Below are positions 11,151 to 23,048 of a stretch of DNA of 64,000 nucleotides, piece by piece. The DNA comes from Diadema setosum (Eukaryota > Echinodermata > Echinoidea > Diadematoida > Diadematidae), in contig NC_092689.1 in the NCBI RefSeq assembly GCF_964275005.1, positions 5,020,674-5,084,673 of the forward strand, read 5' to 3'. Both the position numbers and the translations under genes were made by a program. Below the pieces are notes generated by a model. The model was not told the DNA's origin. It saw only the letters and a list, made by a program, of their open reading frames with translations, and made no database searches. Position 1 is the first letter of the stretch. Each line of letters starts with the position of its first letter.

Positions 11151-12023
11151 TGAAACGTTACTGTTGATTAACGCAAAGTTTCTTTTGGTATATACTGTAG
11201 GAACACATTGCTTACAGTGATCATAGGTTTTTATTTCTTTCTTTCATTTCATGCAAGACATGCTCTCTTGGAGCAAAGACCAAAGCATAGTAAAGCCTGC
11301 AATCGATTGTTTTTCTTGTTTCTTTTTGCCATGGACATGTGCATACCCTTATTCTTGAACTTAAATGCAATGGCAAAAAAGGGCACAAGTAACATGATAT
11401 GGACAGGTAAATCATGCATACATACAATGTATTTTGAGACATTACAGAGTCAAGACAATCATGACATTGAGTGTACTTGAACGTAAATACAAAGAGGCAC
11501 TGCTGGTCTTGGTAGGGTCACCAGATGGTGCATTATGTACATGTATGTATGCAGTTTCCACAGAGAACATGTGGACAATGATATTCGATATGATATGGCT
11601 GTGTCTGTGAAGTCTGACAGCTGTAAAGACAACAGTGATACCCTCTAACCTCACTGAGGATTTCAGTTTTGACAAGGTGTGAGGGTTTTTTTTCTTTTCT
11701 CTCTCTTTTTCTCTTCTTTTCTTTTAGCTTTTTTCCTAAGCTAAAAACATAAGAAAACATGGATTGCCTAGGTTGATATTACATTAGATTTGGAATGCAC
11801 CCTTACTTTACACGCAGGTTTTCTCAGTCAGCAGAATGAAGTATCAAACTGTTTTTGTTTTGTCTTGTTTTTTGTCTTGTTTTTTTTAATTCAGCTGACT
11901 CTGCCCAATGAAGCATAATAGGAAACATTAGCTACATTCTGGAGAATGCTTTCAATAATTAGATTACAGTGATGATATCTTCACCTCATCACTGTCTAGT
12001 TGGTTTAGACACAAAAATAACAT

Positions 12024-12995
12024 TAACCCTATAAAGCCCAAGCTATTTTGACCCCTGCCAGGCCCAAGGGGGGGGGGGGCACATTGTGCCCCCCCCCTGT
12101 ATAACTTCTTTATTATATGATGTATGACCGTCATATTTGGCACATGGGTAGAGCAACTCGTACTCTACATGACCCAACATTTGAAATTTCTCAAGGTCAT
12201 CCACTGAGGGCGCTGTTTACCAAAATATAAAGAAATACATAGGAAATACGCTAAAATCATATTTCTTTATCCCCAGTATATATCTTTGTTTAAATATCAA
12301 TCATTTTCATATTTACCACAAAGATAAAGCAAGTCAGCCTTCACTGTTTGTTATGGTTGAAATTTCTCAAGGTCAACACATGGGGGGCGCTATTCATTAC
12401 AATATAAAGAAATATATAAAACCTATAATGTATTGCTTGGAATGAATACATATCTTGGTATTGCATTTCATATTTCCAAAATATTGTAATTTTGAGTTTG
12501 CAGATTGATAATATGATAAACAAATGATATTCAGGTACAGCTTGTGTGAAAATAACACAAAATAAAAGGGTAGTCTTTGGAAAATGCTGTATTTTCAATT
12601 ATTTTTATTATATCTATTGTTTGATGCCTATGTCGTATAGAAAATAAAGGAAATAATAAGAAAACCATTTCAGGGTAATTCACAACCATAATTCCTTCAC
12701 CCTTTGGTTCTTCAGCAAATTACAGCCAAGAAAAACCCCATTTCATCCATAATTATACTGTTAACTGAACTTGGAACAGAAAATCATGCAAAATCTGACG
12801 AACATGGTTGTCAATTTATGGTTGCCATGGCAACCAGCAATATCGGATATAGCTAAATTACATATCAAAATGTGCGCAATAAGATTTTAGGAAAAGTCAC
12901 CAAATTTGGTTGAAATCGGGTAAAGGGTATAGGAGCGGCAAACGAAAATATGGTAGGGGGGCACAATGTGCCCCCCCTTGGGCTTTATACGGTTA
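12024..12995. repeat. MITE with TATAAAGCCCAAG ends and G/C-run hairpins
   Basis: The left end TAACCCTATAAAGCCCAAG is the inverse of the right end CTTGGGCTTTATACGGTTA with few mismatches. Directly inside, GGGGGGCACATTGTGCCCCCCC on the left and a similar word on the right form strong local hairpins. About 970 bp. The interior has two GAAATTTCTCAAGGTCA-containing half repeats near 12183 and 12360. Confidence 0.75.
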
Positions 12996-13003
12996 AAGGA
13001 ATC

Positions 13004-13386
13004 GTTAGTTTTGGTTGAGATGGAGATTCAGGTTTTAACTTTTTGCAAGATGATTAGAAACCGGTATGTGTATAAAGTATCAAAGGGCATACAACTCTAA
13101 AAGGAAATAATGTTCATTATATGAAAATTGGTTTCGAAATGGCCGAGTTACCCCAAAACAAAGAGGTCCCAATAAAAGGCGGGTCCCATCTTTAGTTAAG
13201 ACAACTTCGTTTTATTTACTTTTTTTTTTTTTTGCTATCTCAGTCATTTCAAGATTCATTTTCATCAAATAAACATTAAATTCCTCTTAAAGTTTGTATT
13301 CTCTCTAATATCTTAAATTTCCAATTATCTTGAATGAAAAAAAAAAATTAAAATCTGAATCCCCATCTCAACCAAAGCTATAATAG
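13004..13386. repeat. Foldback element, GAGATATCC family, degenerate copy
   Basis: It shares the GGTTGAGATGGAGATTCAGG left arm, GAAAATTGGTTTCGAAATGG, and a right arm TGAATCCCCATCTCAACC with the copies at 14104-14475 and 20146-20515. The two arms are inverted copies of each other. Confidence 0.65.
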
Positions 13387-13879
13387 TCGTTCAAAAGATA
13401 TTTGGGTACAGTAAATGACTGAAAAACTTCAACTCTTTTATACCTTAAATGTCATCTCTGACTGGTTTGTGAATTAATGCAAAAATATCTTTTGTTGCAA
13501 ACGATGAGCATTGCAAGCTTGTCTTCTTGATTTCATTTCTTTCAGAAGGGTATTTAGCGAAGATCTGTGTGGGTGTATCTGAGGAACCTACCACACATTG
13601 CTTTATCATCTTGGATCAAACTCTGACAATTATTGAGTATGTGTCTGAATTTAACAATTATTATGTCTACATATAACTACACTTTGTATTATATACAGTA
13701 TATATGTAAAGAACATGTACAGGATAGAAAATGGTACGTAGATACAATGTAACTGTGGTATGTCTTTTATTTCCCAAAATCGAATTGTTGTTGTTTAAAG
13801 ATGTGTTAGTTTGATTTTATGAAGTAAAACAAATTTGATGTTCAAAGTGAAAAATCCTTCAAGAAAAATGCACTACCAG

Positions 13880-14075
13880 TACTGTAAAAGTGGAAATTTT
13901 CACGCATTTCGTGCAACCAGAAACTAGCGCGAAAATAAAAGGAAGCAAATATTTTTGCTTGCCATATGTTTCAGTACTTGATGTCTTGATTCTGCAGAAA
14001 TAAAAACACTCGAAGCTCTTCTAACCTGGCCAAGCGCAAAAAGTTAGTTGCACGAAAATATCCACTTTTACAGTA
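13880..14075. repeat. Short MITE with TACTGTAAAAGTGGA ends
   Basis: TACTGTAAAAGTGGAAATTT on the left is inverted as ATATCCACTTTTACAGTA on the right. About 196 bp with no coding frame. The TACTGTAAAA terminus is shared with the family at 25415, 30146, 31466, 37272 and 59021. Confidence 0.75.
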
Positions 14076-14103
14076 CAATGTAGTTGAAAGCCCAGTTTAA
14101 AGG

Positions 14104-14475
14104 GACTGTACAGTACTGGTTGAGATGGGGATTCATGTTTTGAACATTCCGAAGTGAGATAATGGGAAACCTCTTATGAAATATGAAAGAGCATGCAATT
14201 TGAAGGATTCAATGTTTATTTGATGAAAATTGGTTCTCAAATGGCTGAGATATCCAAAAAAGTAATGATAATAAAAGACGACAGGCCACGCATTTTTATT
14301 AGGATCTCTTTGTTTCACCTTGTTTTTGGATATCTCAGCCATTTCAAAACCGATTTTCATCAAATAAACTTTTGTTACCCCTTAGAATTGCATGCTCTTT
14401 GACATCTTACAGAGTGGTTTCTGAATAACTTGCAAAACATTAAAAGCTAAATGCTCACCTCAACCAGAACTGTAC
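14104..14475. repeat. Foldback element, GAGATATCC family
   Basis: Long imperfect inverted arms run from TACTGGTTGAGATGGGGATT to CACCTCAACCAGAACTGTAC. They meet around GCTGAGATATCCAAAAA and TTTTTGGATATCTCAGCC, so most of the element could fold into one hairpin. A second good copy lies at 20146-20515, in the opposite orientation. Confidence 0.75.
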
Positions 14476-15269
14476 TTTAACTTGGACCCTTACACACGAG
14501 TTACTCCGGGAATCATACTGAAAACATTTACCACGAAATCAAACATGGAACAACAACAAAGAATTTCTTTCAAACTAACAGATGAGTTCCAAGTTGAATT
14601 TCTTTGATCGTTGGTTCAGCTCTTCTTGAGTGGAAGTATGGCGCATAACTACATGTGCGAACCGGGCCCACAAGATGCCGTGTTGGCATTCTGGCTTTTG
14701 CTTTAAACCCGGGAGTTTAACCACGGTGCCTTTCACACTATGACACCACCCAGGAGTTCTTAGGGGCACTCAGGGAATTCACTAGGGACAGCTCTTCAAA
14801 AGCAAAATTTCTGAAAGTCACCCACCATTTTGGCAGGGATTTCACCCAGGAGACCATTCATGAGTTCTCTCCAGGGTTCATCCCAGTGCACCTGTGTGAA
14901 ATTTGCTACTTTTAAGCATGAAAGGGATATTTCAAGTATAAATCATAGTCCCTTCAAATGTATTACCAATATGCACTATAGGGCCTACATGTAGGCCTAC
15001 AAGGTAATCTTTGCCATGCCTTCAAAACTGTTGTATTGTACACTGTATTATTTTCAAAACCCCATTATATGGTAACATTTGCCATGCCTTTAAAACTATT
15101 GTATTGAATCTATAGTATTTTCCAAAACCCCTAAAGTGCAAGAAGATGTCACTCTGTGATAGCCTTAGCTTAGAGTAGTATTCAAACCACGGATCTATGA
15201 TTCTTTGCCAATGTTATTTCATGCTTTTTCTTCTTTTTTTTTTTAGTATCGTCAATACTTGTACTGCAC

Positions 15270-15605
15270 TCAATGGCCCGAATTCACAAAGGTGGTACAA
15301 ATGAAACCATGGTTTAAACCATGGACAAAAACCATGGAGCGCCAAGTGTCAAACGGAATATTTCGTTACGAAATTGGTCATTTCGTCGACAAAATGACTG
15401 TTTCGTTAACGAAATTATCATTTCGTGGACGAAATGTTCATTTAGTTACAAAATGTTGTCATTTCTTTACAAAATAATCATTTCATTGACGAAATGAATT
15501 ATTTCGTAGCGAAATATCCCATGTGACACTTGGCATTCCATGGTTTTTGTCCATGGTTTAAACCATGGTTTCATTTGTACCACCTTCGTGAATTCGGGCC
15601 TTTGA
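15270..15605. repeat. MITE with about 80-bp TIRs and CATTTCG repeat core
   Basis: Both arms carry GGCCCGAATTCAC, GGTGGTACAAATGAAACC and the palindrome CCATGGTTTAAACCATGG in inverted orientation. The core is a run of short units of the form TTTCGTNNACGAAATNNTCA. The right arm was partly re-duplicated at 16235-16285. Confidence 0.8.
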
Positions 15606-17114
15606 GTCTTCTTTATAGGCAATAATAAAGCAATGTACATGTACGGTACATGAGCAGATAGGGAAAATTTCTGTCTTATTCCAGCGTGTGTCCGTAAAAC
15701 ATATGCGAGGAATACCAGTACAAACTGTATGAAATAGTTATATCATGCACACATGAACACACACACACACATACAAATACACACACACACACACTCACAC
15801 ACACACACACAGATGACTGATATTTGTTTATAAAAAGAAATAAGTATGAATAGAGCATACATGAAACTACTGAATGGAATACAAACAGCATTTTCGAATA
15901 TATTTTCTTTTACTCTGTAATATCACATGATGCTCTACAATTAAGCAACATCTGGTTGTGTGTACATTAAATGACACAGGGTGACAGAAATGAGAACAGA
16001 AGAATTGGAGCTGCTGCATTTGCCTGTTGACATCCTGATATATGCTGGGATCGTATCTTGCAGTACACACATAAATTACGGGTAACATCACATTCATAAC
16101 CTACATATTTGTGACCTTCCATCACAAAGCCAACACAAATGTCACCCACATTGATTTTTCAGTGAGCCTGACGAAAGGGGCATATACCGCAGCACTGCGA
16201 AAAATGGAATGGGAAAAACCAGAGTTTTTGAATTAAAATGCTTAAACCATGGTTTCATTTGTACCACCTTCGTGAATTCGGGCCTTTGAGTCTTCTTTAT
16301 AGGCAATAATAAAGCAATGTACATGTACGGTACATGAGCAGTGTGAAATATACATGTATGACCTTAATCTACAAATATACGAGTGCATGTAGCATACACA
16401 CCAAGGTTACTCTTTATATGACAAAATATCAATATTCACAAAAGAAGTAGATAAACATGCAACTCACTGATCATATTACAAATGAAAGTTACCCATTTGA
16501 AATATGTGAACATTCACAAAACACACAGATAGGGAAAATTTCTGTCTTATTCCAGCGTGTGTCTGTAAAACATATGCGAGGAATACCAGTACAAACTGTA
16601 TGAAATAGTTATATCATGCACACATGAACACACACACACACACATACAAATACACACACACACACACACTCACACACACACACAGATGACTGATATTTGT
16701 TTATAAAAAGAAATAAGTATGAATAGAGCATACATGAAACTACTGAATGGAATACAAACAGCATTTTCGAATATATTTTCTTTTACTCTGTAATATCACA
16801 TGATGCTCTACAATTAAGCAACATCTGGTTGTGTGTACATTAAATGACACAGGGTGACAGAAATGAGAACAGAAGAATTGGAGCTGCTGCATTTGCCTGT
16901 TGACATCCTGATATATGCTGGGATCATATCTTGCAGTACACACATAAATTACGGGTAACATCGTGCAGTAACCTACATATTTGTGACCTTCCATCACAAA
17001 GCCAACACAAATGTCACCCACATTGATTTTTCAGTGAGCCTGACGAAAGGGGCATATACCGCAGCACTGCGAAAAATGGAATGGGAAAAACCAGAGTTTT
17101 TGAATTAAAATGCT
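15566..17114. repeat. Recent tandem duplication
   Basis: A block that starts inside the right arm of the MITE and ends at GAATTAAAATGCT is present twice, nearly identical. Landmarks repeat at 15601/16285 (684 bp apart) and 15656/16527 (871 bp apart). So one copy has about 187 extra bases (16342-16526) or the other lost them. Both copies carry a (CA)n tract (15757-15811, 16627-16683). A minus-strand frame starting MGDICVGFVMEGHK is present in both copies but is frameshifted between them, so it is not treated as a gene. Confidence 0.9.
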
Positions 17115-17526
17115 CCGAGTTTTTGTGATGCTGAGTCATCTACATAACTCATAGTGTTGCAAGATTACATAGTCTATCATTGTTAATATTTTGCAGTACT
17201 GCCCACATTTTTATTTATTTTTTTTTTGTTGCAGTGAACACAGGACATTTTTCTTTAAATCTTGCATAAAAAGCAAATCCCAATGAGGTTACAAATGTAC
17301 ATCTAAAGAAAAACAAAAACAAAAACAAAAGAAAACCTGAATTAAATTTAGATGTAACAAAGCATGTAGCCTATATAGGCCTACTGTATGCCATATAAGT
17401 ATTTGAAATCCATGTTTTACAGTACATGTATATCAGGTTCAGAGTTAGGGACAGTACCAATGCTCCTTTCAAATTGGAAATGACTTTCCATAACAGCCAT
17501 GATAAAAATTTGTAAACCTCTCAATC

Positions 17527-17557
<31 letters not shown>

Positions 17558-18240
17558 AGAAATGTCGCTACGGCGACTGGTGTATGCCTCCGCCATAATA
17601 CATGGTTCTCCTAATAGGACTATAGTACAATGTCTTCACAATGTGTAATGAAAGTTTCACACAATTGGCAAAATATTAAAATGACAGGTTTGCCACAGAT
17701 GTGCTGAATGTTCACTTTCCTAGAACTAGGTTTAATTGGATGAATGATTAAAACGTCAGAGTGCAGGTATTTGGGGGAACTGATGATTTTTACTTGACTT
17801 TTGACCCTTTTATAAGTCTATGCATTGAGTAATTTTCAAGGTATTGAGAAAAAGTATAATTTCAGTATCAAATGGTAAAATAGTATTATCTAAACCTGGC
17901 CTTTGACCTTTGACCTCACAGTTCCAAAGAGAATCACTGTTAGGTAGAACATGCATAAATATGTAAGTTTCATGATAATACCTTGAGTTACTTTTGAGAT
18001 ATGGAGGAAGAAGTGCAATTTAGCACTTTCACTTGACCTTTGACCTTTTGACCTTTGACCTTTTGGCAAGAAACTTCCCACAGAATATATATTGGGTTAT
18101 ACATGCATACATCAAGTTAAAAAAAAATCCTTCAGGCATTGCATAAATATAAGGAAAGCAGTGATATTTTGAGGAGTTGACCTTGACCTTTGACCCCGAA
18201 AACATAATGCCTCCAGCCACTTCGTTGGCGGAGGCATAAA
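17527..18240. repeat. Dispersed repeat with CCTCCGCCA ends and GACCTTTGACC runs
   Basis: An A29 run at 17527-17555 is followed by TATGCCTCCGCCAT. The right end forms a hairpin, TGCCTCCAGCCA/TGGCGGAGGCA, around CTTCGT. GACCTTTGACCTTTTG words recur inside, at 17795, 17900, 18035 and 18180. No coding frame. The A-run suggests passage through RNA, but this is not proven. Confidence 0.65.
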
Positions 18241-18379
18241 AATGCTTTTAACTTGTTGAGCAAATAGACAAGATTTCCTCGAGTCTAACATTGAATATCT
18301 TATGATTTATTTACCCAAACAGTAAATTCCAGCCACCACAAGCATGCAGTCACTGATATTTGTTTGTTTGTTTTTATAG

Positions 18380-18436
18380 CAACCTGACAATTTTTATAAC
18401 ATTCTTCCCGAATCCGAGGTTGCCTTGCTGAAAATC
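18380..18436 (+). CDS. Possible 57-bp internal exon (orientation unsure)
   Basis: On the plus strand TTGTTTGTTTTTATAG precedes 19 open codons, QPDNFYNILPESEVALLKI, followed by the donor GTAAGA. On the minus strand the same stretch also has an acceptor (TTACGATTTTCAG) and an open frame. It is locally less repeat-like than its surroundings. I could not link it to other exons and recognise no family. Confidence 0.15.
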
Positions 18437-20145
18437 GTAAGATACTTCACTACACTTTATACCAGGGAATTACCACGACACTGCTAACTCATAATCCACT
18501 ATAGCTCAAAGTTCAAATTCAGTTCATGTTTTCTGTTTGGGTTACATCAGTTGGGCTAAAATTATCCAAAAGACACCTGTTTGAAATCTACCATGAAAGC
18601 ACAGAAAAGGCAGTACAAATGTACTAAAAGGTCATACACCAATTTGGGTGTATTATTGAACATTTTGCCAATTTGACAAAATCACTCAACTTGCAAACTT
18701 GTCAGAAACTCAACTTGAAATTTGTTATTTGACACAGTAAGAAAAAAAACAAAACATATAGCAACAGATTTTCATATGTCATTTATGAACAGTTTGGTAA
18801 GACTGTCAACTTGAGAATTTGTTGATGGAATAACTCAGAAATGTATTTTCACATGTGATGTCATGAATGATCATGTTACTCCCACAAACCCATAAAACCC
18901 AAACTGTTACTTTTAATAGTGTATGCATGCAGCAAGTTTTTCCTTCTTTATTATCCCTGGTTAATGTGAGCAAAAATATACTGGGACACACATGCATATA
19001 GGCCTATACTCTTTATAATGAAATGTAGCCATTCCCCTTGAAATCATTTCTCGAAACCACACCGTTGAGGACCGACTGATTTTGCGATAACACATATTTC
19101 CCATAGACACCTGCCCAAGCAAAGTTTACTCAGGACTAGTCTTCAACGGGTTAGCATGGGAATAGAATTGATATTCAACAAACCTGCATTTTATAACCAA
19201 TGTACAGTTACTGTACAAACAAATAGAGGAACACACCATGAATAAACATGATTACATAGTACAGTTTAGTCATGAGTTCAGTCATTGGTCAAGTAGGCCC
19301 TATGCATATGAACACACACCTTTGTGATTACACCAAGTAAACTACAATTAGTCTGACATGAAGCTTATCTCAAAGACTGACACAGTCTGACTAAAACGAC
19401 TGAAAATCATATTATTTCTGCCCATCCTATGGAATTCCTGCAACTTACGATACAGGGGAGTGACCAACAGATCTTCTGGTTATAAATAATGCCCCCCCCC
19501 CCATGCCATTTGCGCAATGCTTGCCTGTAATACAAAACGCATTATCACACAGTCCCTGCTATGATGATGACCACAGCGTACACTGTACAGTACCTGCCTA
19601 GGGTGCAAGCTATGGCACACTGTATGCACGTACTGGTACGTATTTATAGGATCATGTGTGTCAGTCAGGCGTGTGTGGTGTGTGTATGGTGTGTCTACTG
19701 TATTGTGCAAGTTTGTGTGTGTGTGCATGTGTGTGTGTATGTGTGTGCTTTGCTGGTACAGTGAATGAGTGTGTGAATGAGCAATGCCATTCAGCACTCA
19801 TACCGTACATGCACACACAGGCATACACACTGGGCAGGCATATCTCTCTCTCCCCGCGCACCTGATGACACAATGCTGTGTACAGTATCCTTTTAGCTCA
19901 AACTATGCTGGTAGACACTCGCTGCTGATTTACTAGTATATAAATTTACAGACACGTGTTCCCTACATGGCGTGTGCATTTATTTTGTGCCACACGCATA
20001 CACGTACACGGTTAGAGTTCAGAGTTCAGAACAGAGTTCGGTCCAACAGCAAGAACTCTCAGCATGACTGGGCGCAACTGCTTCGGCAAAGTACAAATGT
20101 GTTGAATACTAGTACTCAGAAGAAGGACTCAGATATTTAAGCGTG

Positions 20146-20515
20146 TACAGTTCTGGTCGAGGTGAGGATTTAGCTTTTAACGTTTTGTGAGATATTCAGA
20201 AACCACTCTATGAGATGTCAAAGAGCATGCAGTTCTAAGGGGTATCAAAAGTTTATTCGATGAAAATCGGTTTTGAAATGGCTGAGATATCCAAAAACAA
20301 GGTGAAACAAAGAGATCCTAATAAAGTTGTGGCATGTCGCCTTTTATTATTAGCACTTTTTTGGATATCTCAGTCATTTGAAAACCAATTTTCATCAAAT
20401 AAACGTTGAATCCTTCTTAGAATTACATGCTCTTTCATATTTCATAAGAGACTTTTCATTATCTCACTTAGGAATGTTCAAAACATGAATCCCCACCTCA
20501 ACCAGTACTGTACAG
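20146..20515. repeat. Foldback element, GAGATATCC family
   Basis: The arms TACAGTTCTGGTCGAGGTGA and ACCTCAACCAGTACTGTACA are inverted, with GAGATATCCAAAAAC and TTTTTTGGATATCTC near the centre. It is the opposite-orientation relative of the copy at 14104-14475. Confidence 0.75.
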
Positions 20516-20619
20516 TCCCTTTAACAGTCAACTACATTGTGCAGACTGCAATCACAATTTGTAGATGAATAAAAAAGAAGACAGAGCTTGACTGCATCAC
20601 AGAAGGCAATAAATCCATT

Positions 20620-20880
20620 TTTCATCAACAGAGTGTTTTGCAACATTCAGAAAATATCAAAAAGCATACAATTCTACCAGGAATTTCAAAGTCTATTTGA
20701 AGAAAATTGGTTTTGAAATGGCTGAGATACCCAAAAACAAAACAAAACAAAACAAAACAATGCAATCCTAATAAACAGTGGGTCCCACCTTTTATTAGGA
20801 TCACTTTGTGTTGAATATCTTGGCCAATTCTAAATCAATTTTCATCAAATTCATCAAAACAAATTACAACAATAAGTTGA
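20620..20880. repeat. Fragment of the GAGATATCC foldback family
   Basis: GAAAATTGGTTTTGAAATGG, CTGAGATACCCAAAAAC and ATTTTCATCAAAT occur in family order, but the outer arms are missing. An (AAAAC)n run has expanded in the middle. Confidence 0.55.
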
Positions 20881-21141
20881 AAATTTTAAAAAATTAAGCC
20901 TCTCAGCAAGTAGTCTGGTTACATTGCAACATTCTACAATGCATGAACAGTCTGAACGTGGAACATGGAATCTCTGACTAAACACTCTCTGTATAAAACA
21001 ATCTCAAACAATTTTTTCGTTCTGCACTTTCGTCCTGCTCGAGCCGAGGACTAGATGAATAGGAATGTTTTTGTTTTTGTTTTTTTGTATTTTTAAAGAT
21101 CATACAACCTCACAAGGCAGAAGAATTTCAGCAAGCCTTAC

Positions 21142-21201
21142 CTCTTCTAGCATGTCCGGTTTGTTCCATGATCTGGCATTGTACTTGGCCTTGGCTGGTG
21201 A
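21142..21201 (-). CDS. WAPL: WAPL coding exon with YNARxWN block
   Basis: On the minus strand a TTCTTCTTTTACTTTGCAG acceptor precedes exactly 60 bp (20 codons, phase 0 to 0), then the donor GAAGAG|GTAAGG. The peptide SPAKAKYNARSWNKPDMLEE matches the vertebrate WAPL segment [20 protein letters not shown], which directly follows a KIFxxPK sequence. Here the preceding exon (40390-41562) ends with IFNSPKK in matching phase, which ties the two exons together across 19.2 kb. The block marks the junction between the disordered N-terminus and the conserved C-terminal domain. The identity is from remembered family sequence; no search was possible. Confidence 0.88.
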
Positions 21202-21623
21202 CTGCAAAGTAAAAGAAGAAAACATACACATTATTGGTTTCCTTGGAAACAAAAGAGGATGCATTTTTCTTCTCCCCACACAGTACATCTCTCTACCCCA
21301 ACATATTCCGGCACAAATAAAACCCCCGCCCACAATTGTTACTCTTGCAACTGCGCATGCAGTTTACACTTCTGTACGTATGGTTCCGGTACATACAGCT
21401 ATTTTGCAAATCTTGCGAGTTGACTCATAATCACAAAATTGATAATTCACAAAAACAATGCTATCCAGAACACAAATTATACTCCGGGTGTAATTTCCAA
21501 AGTGGGAAGCCCCTATTTCATCCAAAAAAGGGGTAACACTTGTATTTCTCATTCCATCAAGTATGCATTTCTATTGCCAATTCAATCCCTCACAAATAAT
21601 GGGTCCAAATATGCTAAATACAG

Positions 21624-23048
21624 CATATGTGACCCGCGACAACAGTTTCAGGCAAAAGTCGCAAGAGCAAATTCCCTCCTAGGCGGGGTACAAAGATTTT
21701 GACCATTATTTTTGTCGATTTAGGTTTTTTGCAGAAATCGAATCTTTGATATGTTTTCTACATCTACACTAAATTTCATAGCATAAGACTAACGTTTTCC
21801 TATCGAAAATGGAATTTTAAGCACCCTATGTTGGATCGCACTCGTCAGTTTCGAGCTTCTTTCGAACGCCGCGCCAATATCCCCAGCGTTGCTACGACGC
21901 AGGGACTCGCATGCGATTGGCTGGTGCGTCGCATACATTTACATAATTCGGCTTTCGGAGACACCAGTTGCAGCGTTTGGGGAATGCTTTGTCCACGCGT
22001 GCACGATTACACGCTCCATTGTTCTTGCTATAGTGGTTTATATACGTTCGCTCTGTAGTGCGTGCTCTTCGTTTGGCTTTCTATCCAAACTATTCTACAT
22101 AGTGAAACAAAAATCATGTAGCATGACATAACCGTGTTAAAAGAAAACTAGATACATGTATTCTCAAATTTGTCTACTTGTACATGTCGTAAAAATTATG
22201 ACAGCAGACTGACTCAATGGAAGGTAGATGAGAATAAATGAGCGGTCACATGTGACTAATTATATTCAAATACTACACGTCAAGATCGCACAAAACTAAC
22301 GAGTCGTGTTTGTTTGTTTGTTTCAAATTAGCACCACCGAACAAAGCAACATATGCATGCCTTGTAAAAGCAAAACAAACATGAAGCGTGACCCTTGCCA
22401 GCACTAGCAATTTTCTGCCTTCAAAAGGGTCGCCAATGATATAGACAAATCAACCACAATGAAAACGCAATTTGTAAATGTGTGGATTCGCCATCGCTCC
22501 TGTTACATGCACACGGTCATGGCGTGCGAATGCTATTGCGTAATGCGTGCACCAAATACACATGTACATGTACACCATACAGCTCTGTACGTGCAATTAT
22601 CGTATTCGTCATCTTGAAAGACGTACTGTAAACAAACCCGAGCGAAACGCATTGTTTTTCGGCTCCATACGCTGAGCTCCGAGGAAGGTGCCCGGGAAAT
22701 TTGACTCTCTCAGTGAGCCAATCAGAAGGCGATGTGGTTGCTAGAGGCGGAGCTTAACATCGATTGGCACCATCGTACGGATGGGTGATTCTCCCCTCGT
22801 ATCGCCGCTCGGACATTGTCTTTGAGAAAGAGGTGAATCTTCAAAGCCTGTTTTCTCGCAATTTTGACAGGCTAACAACTTAAAAAGTGCATTTTATTTC
22901 TCTTTCTATGTCCACTTATGGTGCCGAAGAATACAAGTGTTTTATATCAATGCAAAGCTTAGGAAATGGACAATGTGATTCAGTCAAAAAATGAATTTTC
23001 AAAATTCCCGACTTTTGCCTGAAACCGTTGTCGCCGGTCACATATGGC
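21624..23048. repeat. 1.4 kb element with about 38-bp TIRs
   Basis: GCATATGTGACCCGCGACAA on the left continues into a TTTCAGGCAAAAGTCG segment. Its inverse, CGACTTTTGCCTGAAA then GTTGTCGCCGGTCACATATG, forms the right end, with about four mismatches. The interior is mixed in composition, with a GC-richer part at 22650-22830. No transposase frame was recognised. Confidence 0.85.

Larger units (their letters stand above)
5744..11199. mobile_element. Large DNA transposon-like element with 32-bp perfect TIRs
   Basis: The first 32 bases, from TACAGTATATACCAAAAG, are exactly the reverse complement of the last 32 bases, ending TTTTGGTATATACTGTA. The ends read TA-CAGT...ACTG-TA, which fits a TA target-site duplication as in Tc1/mariner-like families; that placement is inference. 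Just inside each TIR lies an array of GATCGTTAC/GCGTTA words. The interior holds a possible two-exon ORF, a GC-rich patch, a poly(A)-tailed retrocopy scar and a satellite array. No recognisable DDE transposase was found, so it is probably non-autonomous or decayed. Confidence 0.8.
1..21141 (-). other. WAPL: WAPL intron after exon 21142-21201 (left part of window)
   Basis: No further WAPL exon was recognised on the minus strand left of 21142, so this stretch is read as intron running off the left edge; the HEAT-repeat domain must be further left. The stretch holds the repeats listed separately. Unlisted sequence I could not assign: about 550-2110 (a C15 run at 1449-1463 and CAG-type triplets near 1630), 3991-4540, 11200-12023, 16342-16526 (extra segment inside the tandem duplication), 17115-17526 and 18240-20145 (GT-rich around 19670-19750). 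A neighbouring gene could be hidden here, because small exons are hard to see by eye. Confidence 0.5.

Noticed and set aside
15867..17021. Paired minus-strand frames starting MGDICVGFVMEGHK
   Set aside because: They lie in a tandem duplication, and a one-base length difference changes the frame between copies, so no coding constraint is evident.
19480..19873. Overlapping frames of up to 105 residues on both strands
   Set aside because: Composed of (GT)n/(CA)n microsatellite; His/Thr and Val/Cys repeats are artefacts.
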